Source: Phycisphaerae bacterium (GTDB lineage Bacteria; Planctomycetota; Phycisphaerae; Phycisphaerales; UBA1924). From it: a DNA stretch of 64,000 nucleotides. Every line of letters begins with the position of its first letter. Position 1 is the stretch's first letter. A program made the position numbers and the translations under genes. Below the pieces are notes generated by a model. The model saw nothing but the letters and a program-made list of their open reading frames with translations, had not been told where the DNA came from and searched no databases. This document shows positions 1 through 7,875 of this stretch, in pieces. The DNA lies in the NCBI GenBank assembly GCA_016794925.1, contig JAEUIW010000016.1, forward strand, positions 1-64,000. Direction: 5' to 3'.

Positions 1-51
1 CACATCGCGGGTGAGCACGCGGCCGTACGGCTCGTACGTCCACTGCTGCAT
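1..51 (-). CDS. Possible 3'-truncated small CDS at window edge
   Basis: An open frame on the minus strand starts at an ATG at 51 and reads MQQWTYEPYGRVLTRDV before leaving the window. The same frame is open back to the gspF-like stop at 109, but that stretch reads as low-complexity Pro/Thr/Ser, so the ATG at 51 is the likelier start. It lies directly downstream of the GspF-like gene and could belong to the same secretion or pilus operon. Seventeen residues are too few to name a family. Confidence 0.35.
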   Translation of the reverse strand, partial: MQQWTYEPYGRVLTRDV

Positions 52-108
52 CACCGAGGCGGTCGGGGGGGTGGGAGTTGAGACTGGAGGGGTGGGCGGC
101 GAAGACGA

Positions 109-1311
109 TCAGTTCGTTCCGACTCCGGAGGTCATCGTGATCATCGGGACGAGGATGGAAAGGAGCAGGGACCCGATGACCAGGAAGATGAAGACGATCA
201 TGGCGGGTTCGAGAACGGCCAGCAGGCGGGAGCTGCGGCGCTCGACTTCTTCGGTCATGTCCGAGGCGAGGGCGGAAAAGGCGGCCTCGAGGTCGCCGGA
301 GCGCTCGGCGGCGATGAGCAACCGGCGCGTGGTAAGGGGCAGGGCGTCGACTTCCTCGATGAGGTTCTTGAGGATGCCGCCTTCGATGAGGCGGGTGCGC
401 AGGCGTTCCAATTGCTGACGCAGGGTGCGGAGTTTGACGGCCTTGTTGCCCACAGCGAGCGCGTCGCTGAGCGGCACGCCCGAACGGGTCATGGCGGCCA
501 TGACGGAGAAGAAGCGAGCGGCCTCCTGCGCCAGGACGACGTCTCGGAGCATGGGTGCGGCGCGCGAGAACCGGCCGATGGCGTCGCCGACCTTGCGGTT
601 AAAGATGAGCAGGGCCACCGCCGCGGCGGCCAGCACGACGAGCAGGAAGGTGCCGTTGTCACGCAAGGTTCGGCCGAAGGACATGACGATCTGGCTGTAG
701 CGCGGGAGAGGGATGTTGGCGTCGGCGAGTTGCTCACCGAGCTTGGGGACAATCGTGGTCAGGAGGATGGACGCGACGACCATACTGATGACCAGCACAA
801 TGCTCGGGTAGAGCATGAGCGTGCCGGCCTTGCCGGCGACCGCGATCTGCCGCTTGGCGGTGGCGGCCAGTTGGCGGGCGGCGCCGGCAAGGTCGCCGGT
901 TCGCTCGGCGGCGCGGTAGACGGAGACGGAGACGTCGTCGAACCCTCCGGCGGCCTTGCAGGCGTCGGCGTAGGAGGACCCGCCCGAGACCAGCTCGCGC
1001 AGGCGTTCGACCCGGGGGCGCACGCCGCTGCTGACCGCTGAGGCGGTGACGTCCAGGGCCTCGACGAGGGGCACGCCGCGGCTGAGGAGCTGCGCGAGCA
1101 CTTCGTTGAGCACCGCGTAGTCCTTGAGCGAGATGCGGCCTTCGCGGTCCAGCCAGGAGGGGAGTCGCCAACTTTGGAGCAGAAGGAGCTTCTCGCGGCG
1201 AAGGACCTCCGCCAGGGCCGGGCGGCTGCGGGCCCGGCGCACGCCCAGCGTACGGCCCCCGGCGGGCTTGACGGCGACGAACAGGAAAGGGGCCGGGGCG
1301 GCCTGTGACAT
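109..1311 (-). CDS. GspF/PilC-type inner-membrane platform protein
   Basis: This 400-residue protein looks like the polytopic inner-membrane platform of a type II secretion or type IV pilus machine, which couples the assembly ATPase to pseudopilin extrusion. It has two GspF repeats (roughly residues 65-190 and 265-390), each opening with a similar helix containing a SRGVPL or RSGVPL motif. There are three predicted membrane spans near 166-188, 222-238 and 368-390. The usual length for the family is about 400. Residues 1-60 are a poorly conserved cytoplasmic extension. No GspD or GspE is seen in the window, so whether it serves secretion or pili cannot be decided. A TAAGAT box ends 7 bases before the ATG, and no Shine-Dalgarno sequence is apparent. 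Confidence 0.9.
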   Translation of the reverse strand: MSQAAPAPFLFVAVKPAGGRTLGVRRARSRPALAEVLRREKLLLLQSWRLPSWLDREGRISLKDYAVLNEVLAQLLSRGVPLVEALDVTASAVSSGVRPRVERLRELVSGGSSYADACKAAGGFDDVSVSVYRAAERTGDLAGAARQLAATAKRQIAVAGKAGTLMLYPSIVLVISMVVASILLTTIVPKLGEQLADANIPLPRYSQIVMSFGRTLRDNGTFLLVVLAAAAVALLIFNRKVGDAIGRFSRAAPMLRDVVLAQEAARFFSVMAAMTRSGVPLSDALAVGNKAVKLRTLRQQLERLRTRLIEGGILKNLIEEVDALPLTTRRLLIAAERSGDLEAAFSALASDMTEEVERRSSRLLAVLEPAMIVFIFLVIGSLLLSILVPMITMTSGVGTN

Positions 1312-1318
1312 CGTGAGG

Positions 1319-1324
1319 ATCTTA
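1319..1324 (-). promoter_or_regulatory. -10-like box TAAGAT, leaderless geometry, GspF-like gene
   Basis: TAAGAT on the minus strand ends 7 bases upstream of the ATG at 1311, which would put transcription start at or next to the start codon. No convincing -35 was found. Confidence 0.4.
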
Positions 1325-1428
1325 TCGATCGACGCCGGGGTTCATTGCGGGGATGGGGGCGATTCGAGGGAATTCGTGGGGCGGGGCCCGGAAGAGGATG
1401 TTGGTGGGGCGGTGCGTTCGTGGGCGGC

Positions 1429-1434
1429 TATCGT
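1429..1434 (+). promoter_or_regulatory. -10-like box TATCGT, leaderless geometry, tdh-like gene
   Basis: TATCGT ends 6 bases before the ATG at 1441. No Shine-Dalgarno sequence lies between box and start. Confidence 0.4.
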
Positions 1435-1440
1435 TTTGAC

Positions 1441-2538
1441 ATGACCTCCGTTGCCCCGACCGTTCGTCCCGCGGCGCCTGTCCCTGCATCGACCGCGCGG
1501 GTGATGCGGGCGCTGCACAAGCACCACGCGGGTCCGGAACTCGCGCTGATCCAGAAGCCGGTTCCCGAGCCCGGGCCGCGCGATGTGCTGATCCGGGTGA
1601 AGAAGGCCGGGATCTGCGGCACCGATCGGCACATCTGGGAATGGGATGCATGGGCGGCGGGCCGGATCCCGGTTGGGATCACGACGGGGCACGAATTCGT
1701 GGGGGTCATCGAGCGGACGGGCGCGGCGGCGACGCGGTACGCGCCCGGGCTGCGGGTTTCCGCGGAGGGCCACATCTCGCCGGGCACCGGGTACAACGCG
1801 CGCACGGGCAACGCCCACATCGCCTCGGACATGGTGATCCTGGGCGTGGACCGGGATGGGTGCTTCGCGGACTACGTCTGCGTCCCGGAGGAGAACGTGT
1901 GGCCGGTGCACGAGTCGATCCCGGACCATGTGGCCGCCGTGCTGGACCCGCTGGGAAACGCGGTGCACACGGTCATGTCGGCGGGCGTGAGCGCCAGGAC
2001 CGTGCTGGTGACCGGGGTCGGGATCATCGGTCTGATGGCGGTGACGGTCGCGAAGGCGGCGGGGGCGAGCCGTATCTTCGTAACGGACATCGATCCCAAG
2101 CGACTGGCGTTGGCACGGACGTTGGGGGCGGTGGAGGCGTACGACGCGCGCGAAGGAGACGGGTGGGTGGCGGACATCCGGAAGCAGACGCGCGGCGACG
2201 GGCCGGACGTGCTGCTGGAGATGTCGGGCTCGCCGCCCGCGATTGACGCGGGGTTCCGGGCCTTGCGGATGGGGGGCACGGCGGCCCTGCTGGGTATCCC
2301 GTCGCGGCCGATTACGTTCGACCTCAACAGCCATGTTGTGTTCAAGGGGGCGACGGTGCTGGGTATCAATGGGCGGAAGATGTTCGAGACGTGGTACCAG
2401 ATGGAAGCCTTGCTGCTGTCGGGACGGCTCCGTCTCGAGGAGATCATCACGCATCGGATCCCGCTGGAGCAGTTCCGGCGCGGCTTCGAACTGATGCGGA
2501 CCGGTGAGGGGATCAAGGTGGTGCTGGAGGTCGGCTGA
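1441..2538 (+). CDS. L-threonine 3-dehydrogenase-like MDR dehydrogenase lacking the structural zinc site
   Basis: A 365-residue medium-chain dehydrogenase most similar in motif order to L-threonine 3-dehydrogenase (Tdh), which oxidises threonine to 2-amino-3-ketobutyrate with NAD. Seen: catalytic-zinc Cys59 in GICGTD, His84-Glu85 in TGHEFVG, the DPLGNAVHT stretch, a TGVGIIGLMA Rossmann loop near 191, and GRKMFETWYQM, matching the Tdh signature GREMFETWYKM. In the lobe loop (residues 111-128) the four structural-zinc cysteines of E. coli Tdh are replaced by Pro114, Gly117, Ala120 and Ala128. An upstream in-frame ATG at 1345 adds 32 low-complexity residues. I prefer 1441 because homology begins soon after it and a TATCGT box precedes it. 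The substrate may not be threonine. Confidence 0.85.
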   Translation: MTSVAPTVRPAAPVPASTARVMRALHKHHAGPELALIQKPVPEPGPRDVLIRVKKAGICGTDRHIWEWDAWAAGRIPVGITTGHEFVGVIERTGAAATRYAPGLRVSAEGHISPGTGYNARTGNAHIASDMVILGVDRDGCFADYVCVPEENVWPVHESIPDHVAAVLDPLGNAVHTVMSAGVSARTVLVTGVGIIGLMAVTVAKAAGASRIFVTDIDPKRLALARTLGAVEAYDAREGDGWVADIRKQTRGDGPDVLLEMSGSPPAIDAGFRALRMGGTAALLGIPSRPITFDLNSHVVFKGATVLGINGRKMFETWYQMEALLLSGRLRLEEIITHRIPLEQFRRGFELMRTGEGIKVVLEVG

Positions 2539-2585
2539 GACCGTCGCGGCCCCGCTGCGCAGAATCACGAGGGAGCCGCGCGGGG

Positions 2586-2591
2586 TACGCT
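2586..2591 (+). promoter_or_regulatory. -10-like box TACGCT, leaderless geometry, permease gene
   Basis: TACGCT ends 10 bases before the ATG at 2602. The same hexamer precedes trpS and the CPBP protease gene. Confidence 0.4.
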
Positions 2592-2601
2592 GCGCGGGCA
2601 C

Positions 2602-3795
2602 ATGCTGTGGCTCGCGTTCAAAATGCTGCTGGGTGACACCACCAAGTGGCTGGGGGTGGTGCTGGGCGTGTTCCTGTGCACGTTCCTGGTGACGCACCTT
2701 TTGTCCATGTTCTCGGGGATGATGGCGCGCTCGTACGCGCTGGTCTCGGACATCCCGATCGCGGACGTGTGGGTCATGGACCCCGCGGTGGAGTACGCGG
2801 ACGAGCCCGCGGGACTGCCCGACACGGCGCTCTCAAGGGTGCGGTCGGTCGATGGGGTGGCATGGGCGACGCCGCTCTTCACGCGGTCGCTGCGGGCGCG
2901 GCTGATCAGCGGGGCGTTCCGGTCGGTCCTGGTGGTGGGGGTGGACGACGCGACGCTGGTGGGGGCCCCGTCTGAACTCGCGGGGGGCAGGCTGTCGGAT
3001 CTGCGGCGCGCCGACGCGGTGATCGTGGATGAGGGATCGGCGGCGACGCTCCTGCGCGTGCCGCTGCGGCCGCCGGCGCCGGGCCCCGGTTGGAGGCAGC
3101 CGGAGCTGCGCGCCGTGGCGCGGGCGCTGACGCCGGGCGATGAGCTGCTGATCAACGACCGACGGGTTGTGGTGGTGGGGCTGGCGCGCCTGGCGGCGCG
3201 GTTTCTCGCCAAGCCCGTCGTGTACACGACCTATTCGAGGGCGGTGTCGTTGGCGCCGGTGGAACGGGGGGCCTTGTCGTTCGTGCTGGTCCACGCGCGG
3301 GAAGGGCAGGACCCGGCGGAGCTGGCGGCGCGGATCGAGCGCGTGACGGGGCTGAAATCCCGTACGCGCGGGGCGTTCTCCGATGAGACGTACGGGTACT
3401 ACGTTCGGATGACGGGCGTGGTGGACCGCATCGTGTTCATGATCGGGATCGGGATCGTGGTGGGGGTGTCGGTGAGCGCGCTGCTGCTGTACCTCTTCAC
3501 GAGCGAGAACCTGCCGCTCTACGCCACGCTCAACGCGCTGGGAATGACCCACGGCACGCTGGTGCGGATGGTGATCGTGCAGGCGATGATCGCCGGGGTG
3601 ACGGGATACGGGCTCGGCGTGGGCGCATCGGCGCTGTTCGCGACGTTGCTGCACGTCAGCGCGATGCCGTTCCGGCCGACGACGTGGAACCTGGGGCTCA
3701 CGGCGGTGACCGTGGTGGGCGTGGCGGGGTTTTCCTCGGCGCTGAGCGCGGCGCGACTGGCCAGGCTGGAGCCGGGATTGGCGTTTCGGAGGTAG
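2602..3795 (+). CDS. ABC-transporter permease, FtsX/MacB (DevC-like) type
   Basis: The 397-residue protein has the FtsX/MacB permease layout. There is one N-terminal membrane span (residues about 14-36), a roughly 230-residue extracytoplasmic domain, and three C-terminal spans (about 275-297, 325-350, 362-385). The segment with NALGMTHGTLVRMV and the C-terminal SAARLARLEPGLAFR match the cytoplasmic coupling segments of this family. Such permeases partner an ATPase and a membrane-fusion protein in lipid, lipoprotein or drug export. Neither partner is adjacent: tdh is upstream and a phosphatase gene downstream, so the cognate ATPase must lie elsewhere. Substrate unknown. Confidence 0.85.
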   Translation: MLWLAFKMLLGDTTKWLGVVLGVFLCTFLVTHLLSMFSGMMARSYALVSDIPIADVWVMDPAVEYADEPAGLPDTALSRVRSVDGVAWATPLFTRSLRARLISGAFRSVLVVGVDDATLVGAPSELAGGRLSDLRRADAVIVDEGSAATLLRVPLRPPAPGPGWRQPELRAVARALTPGDELLINDRRVVVVGLARLAARFLAKPVVYTTYSRAVSLAPVERGALSFVLVHAREGQDPAELAARIERVTGLKSRTRGAFSDETYGYYVRMTGVVDRIVFMIGIGIVVGVSVSALLLYLFTSENLPLYATLNALGMTHGTLVRMVIVQAMIAGVTGYGLGVGASALFATLLHVSAMPFRPTTWNLGLTAVTVVGVAGFSSALSAARLARLEPGLAFRR

Positions 3796-3834
3796 GGCCC
3801 GGAGCGTTCGGCGGGGTGGGACCGGGCCCGCCGC

Positions 3835-3840
3835 TACCCT
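3835..3840 (+). promoter_or_regulatory. -10-like box TACCCT, leaderless geometry, phosphatase gene
   Basis: TACCCT ends 10 bases before the ATG at 3851, without an intervening Shine-Dalgarno sequence. Confidence 0.4.
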
Positions 3841-3850
3841 GTGCCTCCGT

Positions 3851-5377
3851 ATGGGCCCGACGCCGTCCGCTCCCATCCCGTCCGATCTCGAATCGCTCTA
3901 CGAGGCCGAGCGGGGACGGGCGCTGCGCCGACGGTTTCTGGTGTACTGCTTCCTGGTGCTGTGCCTCGTGGCGGTATCGGTGGCGGGCACGCTGAGCGAC
4001 GTGTACCTGCCCACGCCGGGTGAGCCACCCGTGCCGCGGGAATCGGTCGTCCTGGATACGTCCGTGGACGGGGCGCTGGCGCTGCTGCACCTGGGCGCGG
4101 CGGCGGTGGTGCTGTTCCGCCCCTTGTCGCGTAAGGGGCTGGTGGCCCTGATCTCGTGGTTGATCGTGCTGGTGGCGGCGGTGATGATCTTCACCGAGGG
4201 GATGTCGCGGCAGATCTCGATCGCCTCGGGGCACGGGGTGTTCGGCGGCTTGGCGGATCCGGCGCAGGTGCTGCGGCGGAACGAGACGGCGTTCCGTGAG
4301 GGGCTGTGGGTGCTGACGAGCGTGTTCGTGATGCACGTGCTGGCGTCGCTGCTGATCGCGCTCTCGCCCGCGGAGGGCCTGCGCCCGCTGGCGCCGATCC
4401 TGGCGTTGTTCGCGGCCCGGACGTTCTTCTTCACCGACGCGGACACCAAGGTGCGGGCCCTGCTCGTGGGACTCTCGCCGTTGGCGGGGCTGCCCGGGTT
4501 CGTGTGGTCGCTGTGGAGGCATCGCGCCTTCCGGCAGACGTTCGAGACCCGGTACAAGCTGTCGCGGTACGCGGACATCTCCCGCGAACTCGCCGAAGCA
4601 CGCCGGGTTCACGAGGCACTGTTCCCGCCGCCGATCGCGCGGGGCGCGGTGCGGGTGAACTACGAGTACGAGCCCCGACTGGACATCGGGGGCGATTTTC
4701 TGTTCGTGCGGCCGCTGGCGTTCCCGCCATCGGCCCCGGTGGGGCCGGTCTCGGTGGTGCTGATCGACGTGACCGGGCACGGCGTGTCGGCGGCCCTCGC
4801 GGTGAACCGGCTGCACGACCGGCTGGAACGGATGTTCTCGGAATCGCCGCACATCCGCCCGGGGGAGGTGCTGCGGCGTCTGAACGAGTTCGTCCTCGCG
4901 ACGCTGGCGCCGCAGGCGATGTTCGCGACCGCGGTCTGCCTGCGGGTGGAGGCCGGGCCTCGTGAGGGCGCGGGGGCGGTGGAGTGGGCGAGCGCGGGTC
5001 ACCCGCCGTCGTTTCTCCGGCGTGAAGGGAATCTGATCCAGATGTTGGAATCGACCGCCCCGATGCTCGGGGTCGTGCCGGACGCGGAATTTCCGGAGGA
5101 GGCCCGTCGCTCGCCCATGGGCGCGGGGGACGTGTTGATCGCGTACACGGATGGCGGCATCGAGGCGGAGGACTCCAACCACCGCCGGCTGACGATCGAG
5201 GGTCTGCGTAACGCGCTGCTCTTCCACGCGCCGGCGCTCGCGCCAACCGCGGCGGGAGCCGCGAGCGCCGGAGGAGGGGCGCTGGCCCGGGCGCTCATGC
5301 GGGCGGTGGCGTCGCATCGGCACGGCCCGCCCGCCGACGACACGCTCATCGTGCAGGTGGACCTGGCCGGGAGCTGA
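3851..5377 (+). CDS. Membrane-bound SpoIIE/RsbU-type PP2C phosphatase
   Basis: This 508-residue protein combines an N-terminal membrane region of about six spans (residues about 20-225) with a C-terminal SpoIIE-type PP2C phosphatase domain (about 260-505). Metal-binding aspartates are visible in DIGGDF, in LIDVTGHG and in the terminal ADDTLIV. Members of the family dephosphorylate anti-sigma-factor antagonists (STAS proteins) in partner-switching pathways. The membrane half would be the sensor, but it has no recognisable ligand domain. No STAS or RsbW-like kinase gene is adjacent. It is one of three such phosphatases in the window, each with a different N-terminal half. The start rests on the first ATG after a TACCCT box. 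Confidence 0.9.
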   Translation: MGPTPSAPIPSDLESLYEAERGRALRRRFLVYCFLVLCLVAVSVAGTLSDVYLPTPGEPPVPRESVVLDTSVDGALALLHLGAAAVVLFRPLSRKGLVALISWLIVLVAAVMIFTEGMSRQISIASGHGVFGGLADPAQVLRRNETAFREGLWVLTSVFVMHVLASLLIALSPAEGLRPLAPILALFAARTFFFTDADTKVRALLVGLSPLAGLPGFVWSLWRHRAFRQTFETRYKLSRYADISRELAEARRVHEALFPPPIARGAVRVNYEYEPRLDIGGDFLFVRPLAFPPSAPVGPVSVVLIDVTGHGVSAALAVNRLHDRLERMFSESPHIRPGEVLRRLNEFVLATLAPQAMFATAVCLRVEAGPREGAGAVEWASAGHPPSFLRREGNLIQMLESTAPMLGVVPDAEFPEEARRSPMGAGDVLIAYTDGGIEAEDSNHRRLTIEGLRNALLFHAPALAPTAAGAASAGGGALARALMRAVASHRHGPPADDTLIVQVDLAGS

Positions 5378-5425
5378 CCCGCCCGGGTTGTGGGCGCGGG
5401 CGCTTCCTGCTACACAAGCGGGCCT

Positions 5426-7186
5426 ATGTCGCTGACGCTGCTGGCCCTGGGGATCGTTGCACTGCTGAGCGCGGGCTACGTGCTGTACGGCTCGTTCATC
5501 GCGCGGCAGTACGCGTTGGACGACCGGCGCGACACCCCGGCGGTGCTCCGGAATGACGGCGTGGACTTCGTGCCCGAACGGCCCTTCTACCTGATGGCGC
5601 AGCACTTTTCGGCGATCGCCGCGGCGGGCCCGATCGCCGGCCCGATCCTGGCCTGCCTGGCGTTCGGCTGGCTCCCGTGCCTGCTCTGGATCGCCGTCGG
5701 CGTGGTGTTCATCGGCGCGGTGCATGATTTCTCGGCGCTGGTCGCCTCGGTCCGGCACGGGGCCCACTCCATCGCGGAGATCGCGAAGCAGAATCTTGGC
5801 AAGCGGGCCGGGATCGCGCTCGTGTGGTTCATCTGGATCGCGCTCCTGTACGTGATCATCGCCTTCACGCAGATCACCGCGTCGAGCTTCGTCGGCGCGG
5901 CGGAGGAGTTCGAAGGGCTCGCCACCCCGTTCAACAAGGGTGGCGCGGTGGCGGCGGCGAGCGTGCTCTACCTGGGGCTGGCGCTGCTGCTGGGCGTGAC
6001 GCAGCGCATGTTCCGGCCGCCGCTCTGGTTGGTGACGGCGCTGTTCGTTCCCGCGACGTTGGGGTGCGTGTGGCTGGGAACGAAGGTCGACGGCGTGCTG
6101 GTGCTGGACCTGAAGTGGTGGTTCGTCATCATCCTGGCGTACTGCCTCGTCGCGTCGATGCTCCCGATGTGGCTGCTGCAGCAGCCGCGCGGCTACCTGG
6201 GCGGCTTCGTGCTGTACCTGGCGCTGGCCGTGGGACTGTTCGGGGTGCTCTTCGGCGGGTACGCCGTGAACCAGCCGGCGATCTCGGCGAACGCATGGCG
6301 GATGCTCGACCCGGTCCCGGTGCTGGCGGGCGCGGAAGGGGCGCCGCCCATCGATCGCGGTCTGCTGGTGCCGTTCCTGTTCGTGACCATCGCGTGCGGG
6401 GCGTGCTCCGGGTTCCACGGCCTGATCTGCGGCGGGTCCACCTCGCGGCAGGTGGCCCGCGAGAGTCACTGCACGCCCATCGGGTTCGGCGCCATGCTGC
6501 TGGAGGGCTTCGTGGCCGTGATCTCGCTCGCGACGGTGATGATGCTCACGCCCGAGCAGGCGGCCGGGCAGCCCCCGGCACGGATCTACGGCGACGGCCT
6601 GGCGCGCTTCCTCACCCTGCTGCTGGGCAAGGACGCGTTCGTGTTCTGCGCCACCTTTGGCGCCATGGCGTTCTCGACCTTCGTCTTCGACACCCTCGAC
6701 GTCTCGACGCGGCTGGGTCGCTACCTGCTCCAGGAGTTGTTCGGGACGACCTCGCGGGCCGCCGGCGCGCTCGCTTCGGGCGCCACCGCGGGGATCCCGC
6801 TCGCGGTGCTGCTGGCGGCGGACCCGAAGTCGTACCAGCTCTTCTGGACGCTCTTCGGCACCTCCAACCAGTTGCTCGCGTCGCTCACGCTGCTGGGCGT
6901 GACGGTGTGGCTCTACCGGCAGCGCAAACGCATCTGGTACACGCTGATCCCGATGATCTTCGTGATGTCGATCACGGTGCTGGCCCTGCTCATCCAGATC
7001 TGGACCGGCCTGCGCGACGCGGCACGCGGCGCCTGGCGCACGCCGACCGGGGATTTCAACCCCACGATCCTCAACGCGGGCGTGGCGCTCGCCCTGCTGC
7101 TGCTCGCCGTGGTGTTCGTCCGCGAGGCCCTAGTCGTGGTCGCGGCCCTGCGGGCCGAGCGTCGCGACGCTCAGGCCGTGCCGTAG
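5426..7186 (+). CDS. cstA: Carbon starvation protein A (peptide/pyruvate transporter family)
   Basis: A 586-residue polytopic membrane protein with the CstA signature near its N-terminus: HFSAIAAAGPIAGP at about residues 62-75, followed by VHDFSAL and an EIAKQNLG segment. CstA family members import peptides or pyruvate during carbon limitation. The highly hydrophobic profile suggests 14-16 spans. The length fits the short CstA forms (E. coli CstA is about 700). I chose ATG 5426 because it starts directly with the first membrane span; an upstream in-frame start at 5390 would add 12 non-conserved residues. A TACACA hexamer sits 9 bases upstream, a weaker match to the -10 pattern seen elsewhere. 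The 3' end overlaps the convergent upp gene by 16 bases. Confidence 0.93.
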   Translation: MSLTLLALGIVALLSAGYVLYGSFIARQYALDDRRDTPAVLRNDGVDFVPERPFYLMAQHFSAIAAAGPIAGPILACLAFGWLPCLLWIAVGVVFIGAVHDFSALVASVRHGAHSIAEIAKQNLGKRAGIALVWFIWIALLYVIIAFTQITASSFVGAAEEFEGLATPFNKGGAVAAASVLYLGLALLLGVTQRMFRPPLWLVTALFVPATLGCVWLGTKVDGVLVLDLKWWFVIILAYCLVASMLPMWLLQQPRGYLGGFVLYLALAVGLFGVLFGGYAVNQPAISANAWRMLDPVPVLAGAEGAPPIDRGLLVPFLFVTIACGACSGFHGLICGGSTSRQVARESHCTPIGFGAMLLEGFVAVISLATVMMLTPEQAAGQPPARIYGDGLARFLTLLLGKDAFVFCATFGAMAFSTFVFDTLDVSTRLGRYLLQELFGTTSRAAGALASGATAGIPLAVLLAADPKSYQLFWTLFGTSNQLLASLTLLGVTVWLYRQRKRIWYTLIPMIFVMSITVLALLIQIWTGLRDAARGAWRTPTGDFNPTILNAGVALALLLLAVVFVREALVVVAALRAERRDAQAVP

Positions 7187-7818
7187 AGGCGGTCGCCCGC
7201 GTCCCCCAGCCCGGGCACGATGTACCCCTGCTCGTTCAGGCCGCGGTCGATCGCGGCGGTGTAGACCGTCAGGTTCGGCTCAGCGAAGAGCACGCGCCGG
7301 ATGCCGGTCGGGGATGCGACCAGGCACATCAGGCGCAGGTCCGCCGCGCCCGCGTCGCGGAGCATGCGCAGCGCCGCGACCGCCGAGCCGCCCGTGGCGA
7401 GCATGGGGTCCACGAGCAGGCACGGCCCGGCGTCGAGGTCCCTGGGCAGGCGCTTCAGGTACGCGATCGGCTCCAGCGTGCGCTCGTTGCGGTAGATGCC
7501 CAGGTGCCCGACGCGCGCCTCGGGCATGACTTCCAGAATGCCCTCGGCCATCCCCAGCCCGGCCCGCAGCACGGGCACCACCGTGATCTTCCCCGCCAGC
7601 TTCCGCGCCCGGGTCCGCTCGATCGGGGTCTCGACCTCCACTTCGGTCGTGGGAAACGAACGCGTCGCTTCGAACACCATCAGCCCCGCGATCTGGTACA
7701 GCAGCGCGCGGAACGGACGGTGACTCGTCGCGCGGTCGCGCAGGTATGTCAGCTTGTGCTGGATGAGCGGATGGTCGAACACCCGCACGGTCGGGAATTC
7801 GTTTGAGGCCGATGCCAT
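7171..7818 (-). CDS. upp: Uracil phosphoribosyltransferase
   Basis: Upp converts uracil and PRPP to UMP in pyrimidine salvage. The 215-residue product is close to the usual 208. Motifs seen: PVLRAGLGM (residues about 79-87), the PRPP-binding VDPMLATGGSA loop (about 133-143), and the C-terminal YIVPGLGDAGDRLYGT uracil-binding segment. An upstream start at 7869 would add 17 residues. I prefer ATG 7818 because homology begins with EFPTVRVFDHPLIQHK and a TAGGCT box lies 7 bases upstream. Converges on and overlaps cstA by 16 bases. Confidence 0.95.
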   Translation of the reverse strand: MASASNEFPTVRVFDHPLIQHKLTYLRDRATSHRPFRALLYQIAGLMVFEATRSFPTTEVEVETPIERTRARKLAGKITVVPVLRAGLGMAEGILEVMPEARVGHLGIYRNERTLEPIAYLKRLPRDLDAGPCLLVDPMLATGGSAVAALRMLRDAGAADLRLMCLVASPTGIRRVLFAEPNLTVYTAAIDRGLNEQGYIVPGLGDAGDRLYGTA

Positions 7819-7825
7819 TGCGGTA

Positions 7826-7831
7826 AGCCTA
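7826..7831 (-). promoter_or_regulatory. -10-like box TAGGCT, leaderless geometry, upp
   Basis: TAGGCT on the minus strand ends 7 bases before the upp ATG at 7818. The identical hexamer precedes the ATP-grasp-like gene and the LuxR-type regulator. Confidence 0.45.
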
Positions 7832-7875
7832 CACAAGCCGGGCGGCTCGTGGAAGGCCTCCCCATTCATCCCGCG

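Noticed and set aside
3698..6469. 923-codon open frame on the minus strand, antisense to the permease, PP2C and cstA genes
   Set aside because: The product is Arg/His/Pro/Gln-rich without domains, and the plus strand carries three clear genes here. Long antisense frames are expected at this GC content.
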